A stretch of DNA of 64,000 bases from Luteibacter aegosomatissinici (GCF_023078495.1 NZ_CP095742.1:2046001-2110000), one strand, 5' to 3'; shown: positions 36,365-45,845, numbered from the stretch's first letter. Program-made: numbers and translations. The notes: generated by a model from the sequence alone, not told the origin.

Positions 36365-37942
36365 ATGAAAACCGCTCGCCACGTCTTGTTCTGGCTTCGT
36401 GACCGTCCGTGGTTGGCCACGATGTTCTGGGTGATTCCCGCGGCATTGCTGCCAGCGGTGCCGATCGATGAGACACGGTATTTGTCGATCGCGTGGGAAA
36501 TGCGGCGGTCGGGCAATGCCATCGGACTGACATTGAACGGTCATCCGTACATGGATAAATCGCCGTTGCTCTTTTGGCTGATCAATGTCGCCTGGACATT
36601 GCTAGGCGTGTCGACGCTGGCCGCGCGTGCTGTATCCATCGCGTTCGCGGCGGCATCGGTGGCGACCGTTACCGCCATGGCCCGGCAGTTTGGGCTTAAC
36701 GATCCTGCCAGCGCCGGTTGGATACTGCTGCCTTTTGTTCTGTTCGGGGCCTTCGCGCCGGTCGCGATGTTTGATCTTCCCCTGGTGTGCTTCGTCGCCC
36801 TTGGCATGCTCGGGCTGGTCTGGTGGGTCAAGGGAAGGCGTGTTCACGGCGTCCTTCTTTTCCTTGTCGCCGCGATCTTCGGTCTGTTGGCGAAGGGGCC
36901 GGTCTACCTGTTGCATTTGCTCGGTCCGATGGTATTGTTGCGCTGGTGGCATGGCAGGCCGATCGAACGACCGTGGCGGTTCACCGCCGGTATCACCGGC
37001 TGCCTGGCCCTGGCCGGTGTTCCATTGGCACTGTGGGCCATCACGAACGCGGCGCGCTTTCCGGATGTACCCATGCTGCATACGCTCTCACACCAATCCG
37101 TGGGGCGCGTGGCGCACAGCTTTGCGCACAAGCGTCCTGTCGCCTGGTACCTGCCATGGATTCTACCGTTCCTTCTGCCGTGGAGTTTCCTGCTGAAGTG
37201 GCGTGGTGTGCGCACGAACCTCGCGTGCGCCATCGGTAGCGGAGAAGGGCGCCTGGGAGTGGCGGCTACCGTGCCGGCGTTTATCGCGTTCTCATTTATC
37301 AGCGGAAAACAGATCCATTACCTGTTGCCGCTGCTCCCGGGCGCCGCGCTTCTGGGTGCTGCCATGGTCGAGCATGGCGTCACGCCATTCTCGTTCGGGC
37401 GTGTGCGGCTGTTGCTCGCCGCTGTCGCACTGGCCTGGGCGTGGCCAGTGGCCAATGCAGCCGTTGGCATGCCCGGCAACGCGACCTGGTACATCGCTGC
37501 GCTGGCCACATCGGCGTTGCTCGGCCTTGGCGCCCTTGCCACGCGCGGCTTCGCCTCCCGGGCCGAAGGGGGCCAGTTGCGAACGGCGGCCTTTGCCGGG
37601 TTGATGGCCGTCGTGGCGTTGGTGCTTCTTGTGGGCGTGCACGTGAAAGCACACATGGATCCCAGCGAACTTGCCGATACGGTGAAGGAGCTGCAGCGGC
37701 GGGGCGTGGCAGTCGCAGCGGTGGGCGACGAGCCCGGCATGGTGACGTACCTGGCGCGGTTGCCGCGCCCGTTACCCCGCATCACGGAGAACGCGGCGTG
37801 GGTTCATGCAAACCCCGAAGGCCGTGCATTGGTGCATGCGAGCCAGGGCGCGCCACCCGCCTTTGTCGAGTCGCCCATCCTGCTTGCCGATGGTTGGGAA
37901 GGCTTGGTGCCGGCACCGCACCTCAACGAGGTGCATCCGTAA
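36365..37942 (+). CDS. ArnT-like glycosyltransferase (GT39/GT83)
   Basis: Polytopic inner-membrane glycosyltransferase, 525 residues. The first loop carries PIDETRYLSIAWEMRRSG, the acidic DE-x-RY motif of the ArnT/PMT family, and later HPYMDKSPLLFWL. About eleven or twelve helices and a soluble C-terminal domain (TVKELQRRGVAVAAVGDEPG) follow. ArnT adds aminoarabinose to lipid A; whether this protein uses that donor is not clear from sequence, and the arn biosynthesis genes are not in the window. Overlaps the convergent sensor kinase by 20 bp. Confidence 0.82.
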   Translation: MKTARHVLFWLRDRPWLATMFWVIPAALLPAVPIDETRYLSIAWEMRRSGNAIGLTLNGHPYMDKSPLLFWLINVAWTLLGVSTLAARAVSIAFAAASVATVTAMARQFGLNDPASAGWILLPFVLFGAFAPVAMFDLPLVCFVALGMLGLVWWVKGRRVHGVLLFLVAAIFGLLAKGPVYLLHLLGPMVLLRWWHGRPIERPWRFTAGITGCLALAGVPLALWAITNAARFPDVPMLHTLSHQSVGRVAHSFAHKRPVAWYLPWILPFLLPWSFLLKWRGVRTNLACAIGSGEGRLGVAATVPAFIAFSFISGKQIHYLLPLLPGAALLGAAMVEHGVTPFSFGRVRLLLAAVALAWAWPVANAAVGMPGNATWYIAALATSALLGLGALATRGFASRAEGGQLRTAAFAGLMAVVALVLLVGVHVKAHMDPSELADTVKELQRRGVAVAAVGDEPGMVTYLARLPRPLPRITENAAWVHANPEGRALVHASQGAPPAFVESPILLADGWEGLVPAPHLNEVHP

Positions 37943-39311
37943 CGGGAGCGGGGTGCACCGGAAACCGCACGGCGACGCGCAGGCCTTTTCCGTGCGCGCC
38001 TTCGCCTAGCGCGACCGTGGCCCCATGCAGGTGGACAACGCGATGGACGATCGAGAGCCCCAGGCCGAAGCCGTCGCCCAACCCGGTGTCCCGCTGAAAA
38101 CGCTGAAACACCGCCTCCCTACGTTCGGCAGGTATGCCGGGTCCGTCATCGGTCACCGCAAGCGTGGGAGCACCTGCTGAATCGTCGAGGGATACGGTCA
38201 CGGTGCCGCCCTGCGGTGCGTGGCGCAGGGCGTTGGCGACAAGGTTTCGCAGCATGGCATGCAGCGCAGCATCATCACCGGTCACCCACCAATAGCCGGG
38301 CGTTGTGCGCTGGCCCAGCGTGATGCCACGCATGGCAGCTTCCGCGCGGGCTTCGGTGATGGCTCCCTTGATCAGCTGTACAAGGTCGACCTTGGCGGCC
38401 GGCGCGAATCGCGCCTCATCCAGCCGTGCAAGGGTAAGCAGTTCCTCGGAGCGCTCGCGTAATACCTGCAGGCCGGCGATGGCATCGGGGAGCGCGGCCG
38501 CCAGCTCGCTGGCGGGCGCATGGCTTAATGCGCCCTCGACGTTGATCACCGCCGAGGCGATGGGCGTGCGTAGCTCGTGCGCGACATCGGCACTTAGCCG
38601 TGTTTCCCGGTCGAGGGCGTCGTCGACGCGCAGCAAATACGCGTTCACCCCGTGGATGAGCGGCGCAAGTTCGGGGCCGTGGCCTGCCATCACGATCGGA
38701 TCGCGTGTGCCCGCAGGGCGGCTGGAGAGGTGACTGGCCAGGCGCGATAGCGGCGCGAGCACGCGTTCCACCGACCACGTGGCGAGCCAGCCGAGCAACG
38801 GCAGGCCGAGCAGTAGGGGCAATGTGTGCTCAAGCCACACGGCGCGCAGGATGTCGCGCCGGCTATCGTGGCGTTCGCCGACAATGACGATCCGGTCCTT
38901 GTTCACATCGTCAAACCGATAGAGTCGCCACTTGCGGCCGTCAAGATGCACGTCGCTGAAGCCGGCAGCCGGTATCGCGGTGCCGGTGAGATGCCTGAAG
39001 TTCTCGGTCGCCAGCACATCCTGGCCGGACCGGCTGAGGACGCGGTAGCCCACCTCCAGTTCGTACGTGCGCGTGGCGCCCATGGGCGGCAGCACGGGAA
39101 CGTTCGTGATGGGCCTGCGTGCCAGTTGGTCGCCCGCAGGCGCCAGCACCATCAACTGATCCATCGTCACGGCGGCGTGGATCAGGCGTGCGTCGCAGTA
39201 TTCATCCACCTTCTGCAGGGTGAGGCGCGCCGCGACGACGCCGATCAGCCCCAGTACGCCAAGGATGGTGATGAAAATCGATAGCTGGAGGCGCCCGACA
39301 ATGGATTTCAT
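37923..39311 (-). CDS. Sensor histidine kinase
   Basis: 462 residues. Helices at about 8-30 and 160-180 enclose a periplasmic sensor of about 130 residues. A HAMP-like linker leads to the phosphoacceptor segment ADVAHELRTPIASA with H245, then N box RNLVANALRHAP and G boxes (VTDDGPGIP; GLGLSIVHRV). Similar to QseC/PmrB-type kinases. Overlaps the response regulator stop by 4 bp, so they are one operon. Confidence 0.93.
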   Translation of the reverse strand: MKSIVGRLQLSIFITILGVLGLIGVVAARLTLQKVDEYCDARLIHAAVTMDQLMVLAPAGDQLARRPITNVPVLPPMGATRTYELEVGYRVLSRSGQDVLATENFRHLTGTAIPAAGFSDVHLDGRKWRLYRFDDVNKDRIVIVGERHDSRRDILRAVWLEHTLPLLLGLPLLGWLATWSVERVLAPLSRLASHLSSRPAGTRDPIVMAGHGPELAPLIHGVNAYLLRVDDALDRETRLSADVAHELRTPIASAVINVEGALSHAPASELAAALPDAIAGLQVLRERSEELLTLARLDEARFAPAAKVDLVQLIKGAITEARAEAAMRGITLGQRTTPGYWWVTGDDAALHAMLRNLVANALRHAPQGGTVTVSLDDSAGAPTLAVTDDGPGIPAERREAVFQRFQRDTGLGDGFGLGLSIVHRVVHLHGATVALGEGAHGKGLRVAVRFPVHPAPVTDAPR

Positions 39312-39976
39312 CGGTCGGCGGGCGAGGGTAACAGGTATCCCATGCCGCGAATGGTCCGGATGTTGTCCGGCCCGACCTTGCGGCGCACGGCGTGGATAAG
39401 CACTTCCAACGCGTTGGGGCTTACTTCGGAGTCGCGCCCGTACACCAGGCTATCCAGAATATCGCGGTGTACGATGCGCCCTGCGCGCGCGGCCAGGGTA
39501 TGCAGCAGGGTGAATTCCCTGGGTGTGAAGTCCACACGCTTACCCGCGACGAGCACTTCGAAACTGTCGAGGTTCATGCGGATCGTGCCCACTTCGATGA
39601 CATGGTCCACGGCTTCGCGAGTCCGGCGGGCCACTGAGCGGATCCGGGCGCCCAGTTCGTCGAGATGGAACGGTTTGCTCAGGTAATCGTCAGCTCCCGC
39701 ATCCAGTCCGGTGACCTTCGAGCGGATATCGTCACGCGCGGTCATGATGATGACCGGTACCGTCAGCTGCTCCGACCGGGCTGCGCGTATGACGTCAATG
39801 CCGTCTATATCAGGCAGCCCCAGATCGATGAGTGCCACGTCATCCTTGCGCGTTCGCAACCGCGCCAGGGCCCTGGCACCGTCGCGCTCCCACGTGACGC
39901 CGTGCCCCAGCTGTTCCAGGGCGCGCACGATGGCCTTTCCAAGGAGGACATCGTCCTCGACAACGAGGATTTCCAC
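39308..39976 (-). CDS. OmpR-family response regulator
   Basis: 222 residues from a GTG at 39976 that has GGAG eight bases upstream. Receiver with VVEDD, phosphoacceptor D51 in LIDLGLPDIDG and lysine in LSKPF; the C-terminal winged helix ends VRRKVGPDNIRTIRGMGYLL. QseB/PmrA type. The frame's extension to 40075 has no support. Divergent from the second efflux operon, with paired half-sites in between, so it probably regulates that operon and itself. Confidence 0.92.
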   Translation of the reverse strand: MEILVVEDDVLLGKAIVRALEQLGHGVTWERDGARALARLRTRKDDVALIDLGLPDIDGIDVIRAARSEQLTVPVIIMTARDDIRSKVTGLDAGADDYLSKPFHLDELGARIRSVARRTREAVDHVIEVGTIRMNLDSFEVLVAGKRVDFTPREFTLLHTLAARAGRIVHRDILDSLVYGRDSEVSPNALEVLIHAVRRKVGPDNIRTIRGMGYLLPSPADR

Positions 39977-40084
39977 GAAGGTGGCTCCGGGCAGTTCAGT
40001 GGCGGCTCCATTATTTCCGGCGTGCCTTACGGGCTGCTTTGCGCGTAGGCGCCGGTTGCATGAAGGAGGTTTCATCGCTGGAGC

Positions 40085-40102
40085 AAGGCTTTGCTAAGGC
40101 TT
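40085..40102 (+). promoter_or_regulatory. AAGGCTT direct repeat between regulator and efflux operon
   Basis: AAGGCTT at 40085 and 40096, exactly 11 bp apart, in the 167-bp region between the response regulator and the second adaptor gene. Phasing of one helical turn is expected for tandem binding of an OmpR/PmrA-type dimer. Prediction. Confidence 0.5.
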
Positions 40103-40143
40103 GATCCGCACCCTTGGCGATCAGGATTTGCTGGAAGTTACCC

Positions 40144-41310
40144 ATGCCCCAGGCTGCATCGCCCCCATCCCGTTCGCCATGGCGCCACCGCGCCCTATGG
40201 ATGACGATTCCCGTACTGATTGGCGCCGGCGGCTTCGCCCTTGCCGGGCTCTCAGGCCGGCCCGCCACGACGGCCGTGGCACCCCCCTCGACGGTTACCA
40301 CGGTGGCTGCGGCCCGGCGCGATATGCCGCGATGGATCGCGGGCGTCGGGACGGTCACCCCGCTGAACGAAGTGATGGTGAAGGCGCGCGTGGACGGCCA
40401 GCTTGATCGCATCGCCTTCCAGGAGGGGCAGATGGTCAATGCGGGCGACCTCCTGGCCGAGATCGATCCACGGCCTTACCAGGCGGCGCTGGTGCAGGCC
40501 GAGGCCGCTGCGAAGCGCGATGAAGCGCAACGCCGGAACGCCGAACTCGACCTGTCCCGCTACCAGAAGCTTTCGACACTGCAAGTCGTCCCACGCCAGC
40601 AACTGGACTCACAGAAGGCCCAGGCCGAATCGCTCCTTGCGACGGTGGCCGCGGACCGCGGTGCGGCCGATGCAGCGCGTCTAAACGTCGCCTTTACCCG
40701 TATCACCGCGCCCATGGCCGGGCGCGTTGGGCAGCGCCTGATGGACCAGGGCGCGCAGGTACATGCCGCGGATACGACAGGCATCGTGACAGTCACCCAG
40801 ATCGAGCCGATCACGGTAGTGTTCCCGGTCTCCCAGGATCTGCTGGCGGATGTGGTCGCGGCCGAACGCCTCCGGCCGGTTCATGTCGAGGCGACGGCAC
40901 GCGATGGATCGGCGGTCCTCGGGCGCGGCACGCTTACGTTTGTCGACAGCCAGGTAGCCGCGTCGACCGGCCAGGTGTTGCTCAAGGCCCAGTTTGAAAA
41001 TCATGACCATGCGCTGTGGCCCGGCGCGTTCGTCGCGGCGCGCCTGTTGCTGGATACCCAGGCACAGGTGATCACAGTGCCATCGCAGGCCGTGCAGCGC
41101 GACCAGGCTGGCGATTTTGTCTACGTGGTGGATGCGAGCCACGTGGCTCGCCAGCGCCGGATCACCACCGGCCTCGATGCGGAAGGCTATACGGTGATCA
41201 CACGCGGCGTAGCCGAGGGCGAGCGGGTGATCGTTGAAGGGCAGGGCGACATCCAGCCCGGCGTACGCGTGGTGGAGGCTTCCCGTGCACAGCCCGGGGC
41301 AAGCGCATGA
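40144..41310 (+). CDS. RND periplasmic adaptor, second system (MdtA-like)
   Basis: 388 residues from the ATG at 40144 (GGAAG upstream). One N-terminal anchor helix (WMTIPVLIGAGGFALAG). Lipoyl domain with VMVKARVDGQLDRIAFQEGQMV and ITAPMAGRVGQRLMDQGAQV, long helical hairpin, then barrel motifs QAQVITVPSQAVQRDQ. Closest to MdtA. Overlaps the pump gene by 4 bp. Confidence 0.9.
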   Translation: MPQAASPPSRSPWRHRALWMTIPVLIGAGGFALAGLSGRPATTAVAPPSTVTTVAAARRDMPRWIAGVGTVTPLNEVMVKARVDGQLDRIAFQEGQMVNAGDLLAEIDPRPYQAALVQAEAAAKRDEAQRRNAELDLSRYQKLSTLQVVPRQQLDSQKAQAESLLATVAADRGAADAARLNVAFTRITAPMAGRVGQRLMDQGAQVHAADTTGIVTVTQIEPITVVFPVSQDLLADVVAAERLRPVHVEATARDGSAVLGRGTLTFVDSQVAASTGQVLLKAQFENHDHALWPGAFVAARLLLDTQAQVITVPSQAVQRDQAGDFVYVVDASHVARQRRITTGLDAEGYTVITRGVAEGERVIVEGQGDIQPGVRVVEASRAQPGASA

Positions 41311-44300
41311 ATGTGGCCACCGTATTCATTCGCCGGCGGATCGGCACGCTGCTGCTTGCCGCCGGGTGCCTGCTGGTGGGTGCGGTGACGTACCGACTGC
41401 TTCCCGTGGCGCCGTTACCGCAGGTGGATTTCCCGACCATCCAGATTAGCGCTCAATTACCGGGAGCCAGTGCCGAGACCATGGCATCGTCGGTAGCCAC
41501 GCCGCTGGAGCGGTCGCTATCCGATGTACCGGGCGTCACGGAGATGACCTCATCCAGTTCGCTAGGGCAGACGCAGATCGTGCTCCAGTTCGACCTGAGC
41601 CGGAATATCGATGGGGCCGCCCAGGATGTGCAGACCGCGATCAACGCTGCGGGTGGCCTGCTGCCGAAGAACCTGCCTAATCCGCCGACTTACCACAAGG
41701 TGAATCCGGCTGATTTCACCATCATGTCCATCGCCCTTACATCACCCACGCTGACGCTCACCGAGCTGGACAAGTTGATGGAAGAGCGGCTTGCCACGCA
41801 GGTCTCGCAGATGAAGGGCGTGGGCCTCGTGGACTATCACGGCGAGCAGCGGCCGGCCATCCGCCTTCGCATGGATCCTGACAAGGTGTCGGCGCTCGGC
41901 CTGAGCCTGGATGATATCCGTACTGTTGTCGCGGCGCAGACGGTGGATGCGCCCAAGGGCTCGCTCGATGGACCGCACCAGAGCATCACGCTGAAATCGA
42001 CCGACCAGATCCTCGACCCCGCCGCCTACCGGGACATGGTGGTGGCATGGCGCAACGGTGCGCCCATCCGCGTGAGCGATCTCGGTACCGTGGTCGAAGC
42101 CGCGGAGGACGTGCGCAGCGCGGCGTGGCTGCAGGGCGAGCGGGCCATCATCATGGATATCCACAAGCAGCCCGGCTACAACGTGGTGGAGACCATCGCC
42201 GCGATCAACGCACGCCTGCCGCAGCTGGCGGCGGCATTGCCGCCGTCTGTGCACGTGCGCGTCGTGGGCGACCGCACCCAGACCATCAGCGCGTCGGTGG
42301 CGGATGTCCAGTACACGCTGCTGGCGACGATCGTACTGGTCGTCGCGGTGATCGCAGCATTCCTGCGTAACGTCTGGGCAACGGTCATTCCTGCGGTGAC
42401 GATCCCGCTCTCGCTCGTGACCGCGTTCGCGGTGATGTACGTGCTCGGCTACAGCCTGGATAACCTCTCGCTTATGGGTTTGACCATCGCCGTCGGCTTC
42501 GTGGTCGATGACGCCATCGTGGTGATTGAGAACGTGGTGCGGCACATGGAGGCGGGGAAGGGGCCGTTGCACGCGGCCGTGGAGGGGACTCGCGAAGTGG
42601 CGTTCACCATCGTCTCGATGACGCTATCGCTCATCGCCGTTTTTATCCCCATCCTCTTCATGAGTGGCATCGTAGGCCGGCTGTTCCGGGAGTTCGCCGT
42701 GACGATCAGCGCAACCGTGCTTATTTCAGGCGTGATGTCCCTCACGGTAACCCCCATGCTCTGCGCGTGGCTGGTGCGGCCTGACCATGAACGGGCGCAT
42801 GGGCGGGTCTACCTGGTGCTTGAGGGCTTGCTCCAGCGTATGAACGCGTTCTACGTGCGTACGCTGGACTGTGCCCTTGGCCATCGACGGGCGGTCCTCC
42901 TCTCGCTGGCAGGAACGATTGCGTTGACCGGTGTCCTGTTTGTGCAGATTCCGAAGGGCTTTTTTCCCCAGGTTGATGCCGGTCTCATCGTTGGCTCGGC
43001 CCAGGCGTCGTCGAGCATTTCGTATGGCGCCATGTCCAGCCGTATCCAGGAACTGGGTGCGATCGTCATGCGCAACCCGAACGTCGACAACGTGTACTTC
43101 TGGATAGGCCCCAACCCTACGCTGAGCCAGGGGCGGGTCATGATCAACCTGAAACCCTTGCCGGCCCGGCATGCATCGGCCAGCGAGGTGCTCGACCAGA
43201 TCAAGGTGGCTACAGCCGGCGTGCAAGGCATAAAGCTGAAAATGCAGGTGCGGCAGGATATCCAGATTGGCGGCCGTTCGAGCGCGGCGCAGTACCAGTA
43301 CACCCTGCAATCCACGGATGTCGCCGCGCTGAATAAAGCGGCGACGGGCCTCATGGCCGAGTTCAGGCGCATGCCGTTGCTGCGCGACCTGGATTCGGAC
43401 CAGCAACCGGCGTCGAAGACCGCGACGGTAGACATCCATCGCGATACGGCGTCACGGCTTGGCGTGAGCGTGCAGGCTATCGACGATGTGCTCTACGACG
43501 CGTTCGGCCAGCGCCAGGTGGCAACGCTGTTCACCCAGAACAACCAATACCACGTGGTGCTGGAGGTATCCCCCGGGTTTCAGCTGGATACGGCATCGCT
43601 ATCGCATCTGTATGTGCGGTCAACGGGTGGTGGGTTGGTTCCGCTCAATGTCGTGGCCAGCGTCGTGGATGGCGTGGCGCCGATCACCGTGAACCACCAG
43701 GGGCTATTCCCCGCCATCACGCTATCGTTCAACCTGGCCAAGGGGGCATCGCTCAGTGATGCGGTGACGGCGATCCACGCGGCGACCCAGCGCATTGGCA
43801 TGCCGGTGTCGGTAACAGGTGCGTTCGCCGGGACGGCCCAGGCGTTCCAGGATTCGTTGGCGAGCCAGCCATGGCTCATCCTCGCCGCGGTGGTCGTGAT
43901 CTACATCGTCCTCGGCGTGCTTTATGAGAGCGCCGTCCATCCCCTGACGATCGTTTCGACGCTGCCTTCGGCCGGGCTTGGCGCCTTGCTTGCGCTGGAG
44001 CTCTTCGGACAGGATCTCTCGGTCATGGGCCTTGTTGGCATCCTCCTTCTCATCGGTATCGTGAAGAAGAACGCGATCATGATGGTGGACTTCGCCATTG
44101 AGCGGGAGCGGCACGGTGCGACACCGCTGGAAGCGATCCGCGAGGCATGCGCGCTACGCTTTCGCCCCATCCTCATGACCACGATGGCGGCGCTGCTCGG
44201 CGCCGTGCCTCTTGCGATCGGCCACGGTGCAGGCGCGGAACTACGGGTGCCGTTAGGCATAGCGATTTGCGGTGGCCTGATCGTGTCGCAACTGCTTACG

Positions 44301-44396
44301 CTGTATACGACGCCAGCGGTATACCTTGCCTTTGACCGCTTCGCGAAGCGCGAGCCGGGCGTCCTGCCGCTGGCTTCGCTATCCTCAGACGCATGA
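41307..44396 (+). CDS. RND efflux pump, second system (MdtB/C-like)
   Basis: 1029 residues. Typical opening FIRRRIGTLLLAAGC and porter domain LPQVDFPTIQISAQLPGASAET; proton-relay motif VGFVVDDAIVVIENVVRHME; late motif GIVKKNAIMMVDFAIERER. MdtC-like sequence throughout. There is one pump gene, whereas MdtBC pumps use two paralogues, and no outer-membrane factor gene follows. Instead its stop overlaps the ATPase gene below by 4 bp. Confidence 0.92.
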   Translation: MNVATVFIRRRIGTLLLAAGCLLVGAVTYRLLPVAPLPQVDFPTIQISAQLPGASAETMASSVATPLERSLSDVPGVTEMTSSSSLGQTQIVLQFDLSRNIDGAAQDVQTAINAAGGLLPKNLPNPPTYHKVNPADFTIMSIALTSPTLTLTELDKLMEERLATQVSQMKGVGLVDYHGEQRPAIRLRMDPDKVSALGLSLDDIRTVVAAQTVDAPKGSLDGPHQSITLKSTDQILDPAAYRDMVVAWRNGAPIRVSDLGTVVEAAEDVRSAAWLQGERAIIMDIHKQPGYNVVETIAAINARLPQLAAALPPSVHVRVVGDRTQTISASVADVQYTLLATIVLVVAVIAAFLRNVWATVIPAVTIPLSLVTAFAVMYVLGYSLDNLSLMGLTIAVGFVVDDAIVVIENVVRHMEAGKGPLHAAVEGTREVAFTIVSMTLSLIAVFIPILFMSGIVGRLFREFAVTISATVLISGVMSLTVTPMLCAWLVRPDHERAHGRVYLVLEGLLQRMNAFYVRTLDCALGHRRAVLLSLAGTIALTGVLFVQIPKGFFPQVDAGLIVGSAQASSSISYGAMSSRIQELGAIVMRNPNVDNVYFWIGPNPTLSQGRVMINLKPLPARHASASEVLDQIKVATAGVQGIKLKMQVRQDIQIGGRSSAAQYQYTLQSTDVAALNKAATGLMAEFRRMPLLRDLDSDQQPASKTATVDIHRDTASRLGVSVQAIDDVLYDAFGQRQVATLFTQNNQYHVVLEVSPGFQLDTASLSHLYVRSTGGGLVPLNVVASVVDGVAPITVNHQGLFPAITLSFNLAKGASLSDAVTAIHAATQRIGMPVSVTGAFAGTAQAFQDSLASQPWLILAAVVVIYIVLGVLYESAVHPLTIVSTLPSAGLGALLALELFGQDLSVMGLVGILLLIGIVKKNAIMMVDFAIERERHGATPLEAIREACALRFRPILMTTMAALLGAVPLAIGHGAGAELRVPLGIAICGGLIVSQLLTLYTTPAVYLAFDRFAKREPGVLPLASLSSDA

Positions 44397-45001
44397 GCGA
44401 GCAAGGCCTGAGTGTGAATGCATTGCGAAGCCACCGGATTGGCCCGGTGTCGTTCGAGCTCGGCCCCGGTGAGTGCGTGGCCGTCATGGGCACATCCGGT
44501 GCGGGGAAAACGCTTCTGCTGCGACTCCTCGCCGACCTGGATCCCGGTGAGGGGCGAGTCGCACTCGGTGGCGTGGATCGCAACAGCATGGGGCCGTCGA
44601 AATGGCGTCGGCGGGTGATGTTCGTGCCCGCCGTTTCCGCCTGGTGGGCTCCGACCGCGGCCGAGCACTTCACCGACGGCACGCGGGCGGAATCGGCTGC
44701 ACTTTGCCGGGAACTCAGGCTGCCCGCTGACATCATGGATCGCCCGGTGGGCCGCCTGTCCACGGGTGAGAAGCAGCGACTGGCGCTTATCCGTGCCATC
44801 GTGGAGCGGCCCGAGATGCTGCTCCTCGATGAACCGACCAGTGGCCTCGATCCTGACGCTGCGCTGGCGGTAGAGACCTACTTGGCGGGCCTGGCCAAAG
44901 GCGGTGCCGGCATGCTGTTTGTCACTCACGACCTCGGCCAGGCATGGCGCATGGCCAGCCGTGTGTATCAGCTCAAGGGTGGGAGCCTGCATCCTGCATG
45001 A
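44393..45001 (+). CDS. fetA: FetA-like ABC ATPase
   Basis: 202-residue ATPase. Walker A GTSGAGKTLLL, signature RLSTGEKQRLAL, Walker B MLLLDEPTSGLD and switch histidine in FVTHDLGQA. Paired with the FetB-like permease by a 4-bp overlap. In E. coli FetAB exports iron and protects against peroxide. Here it is translationally coupled to the RND pump upstream, which is unusual. Gene symbol is by analogy. Confidence 0.8.
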   Translation: MSEQGLSVNALRSHRIGPVSFELGPGECVAVMGTSGAGKTLLLRLLADLDPGEGRVALGGVDRNSMGPSKWRRRVMFVPAVSAWWAPTAAEHFTDGTRAESAALCRELRLPADIMDRPVGRLSTGEKQRLALIRAIVERPEMLLLDEPTSGLDPDAALAVETYLAGLAKGGAGMLFVTHDLGQAWRMASRVYQLKGGSLHPA

Positions 45002-45786
45002 CAGCCGTGACGTTCAGCGCGGTCGACGTGGCCGTCGCCAGCAGCATGCTCGTTTTCGATGGCGTGCTGTCGATCGCCCTGCGGCTGGGCATTCATCGCT
45101 CACTTGCGATCGCTGCGATTCGCATGGTGTTGCAGCTGGTCGCGCTGGGTTTCATCCTGCGCACTGTGTTCGCCATCGATGCGATCTGGCTGACATTGGC
45201 CCTAGTCTTGCTGATGACCCTGGCGGCCGCCCGTGAGGCCGGCGCGCGACCACAGCAGCGCCTGTTTCGTGGCCACTACCTCACGAGCCTCGTGGGCGTC
45301 GCAGCACCGGCACTGTTGACCTGCGTGTTTGCGCTCATCTCGTTGCTGCCGGGCGACGATGGCTGGTCGCCACGATTCGTGGTGCCGGTGGCGGGAATCT
45401 TGCTGGGCAACGTGCTCAATGCGGTAAGCCTGGGCATGGCTGACGTGCTCGAGGGCGTGACGGTCGAGGCCCCGGCGATCGAGGCGCGCCTGATGCTGGG
45501 TCACACCTACAGCGATGCCACGGGCGCCCTGCAGCGCCGCGCGATCCGGCGTGCGATGGTGCCGCTGGTGAACCAGATGAGTGCCGCCGGCATCATCACC
45601 ATGCCCGGCATCATGACGGGGCAGGTGTTGGCAGGCATGGATCCGTTGCAGGCAGCGACCTACCAGATCGTGCTGATGTTGTTGCTTGCCGGTGGGAGCG
45701 GGCTGGGCGCCGTGGTGTCAGTGAGGCTTGTCCTGCGGCAGCTAACCGATGGTCGTGAACGTTTGCGGCTCGATCGCCTGCGATAA
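44998..45786 (+). CDS. fetB: FetB-like ABC permease
   Basis: 262 residues, about seven transmembrane helices, UPF0014/FetB family. Recognisable blocks: LGIHRSLAIAAIRMVLQLVALG, GILLGNVLNAVSLG, and VNQMSAAGIITMPGIMTGQVLAG. Start at 44998 overlaps the ATPase stop (ATGA). Last gene of the operon; a REP lies 33 bp after its stop. Confidence 0.88.
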   Translation: MTAVTFSAVDVAVASSMLVFDGVLSIALRLGIHRSLAIAAIRMVLQLVALGFILRTVFAIDAIWLTLALVLLMTLAAAREAGARPQQRLFRGHYLTSLVGVAAPALLTCVFALISLLPGDDGWSPRFVVPVAGILLGNVLNAVSLGMADVLEGVTVEAPAIEARLMLGHTYSDATGALQRRAIRRAMVPLVNQMSAAGIITMPGIMTGQVLAGMDPLQAATYQIVLMLLLAGGSGLGAVVSVRLVLRQLTDGRERLRLDRLR

Positions 45787-45818
45787 ACACCTGCGCGCGA
45801 TTCACGCTACGGCGCGCC

Positions 45819-45845
45819 CGATCGCGCGCGAGCGCGCTCCTACAG
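45819..45845 (-). repeat. REP element overlapping yigZ stop codon
   Basis: Minus-strand copy of the GTAGGAGCGCGC repeat, between the convergent fetB-like gene and yigZ. The TAG inside the repeat is the stop codon of yigZ. Confidence 0.75.
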
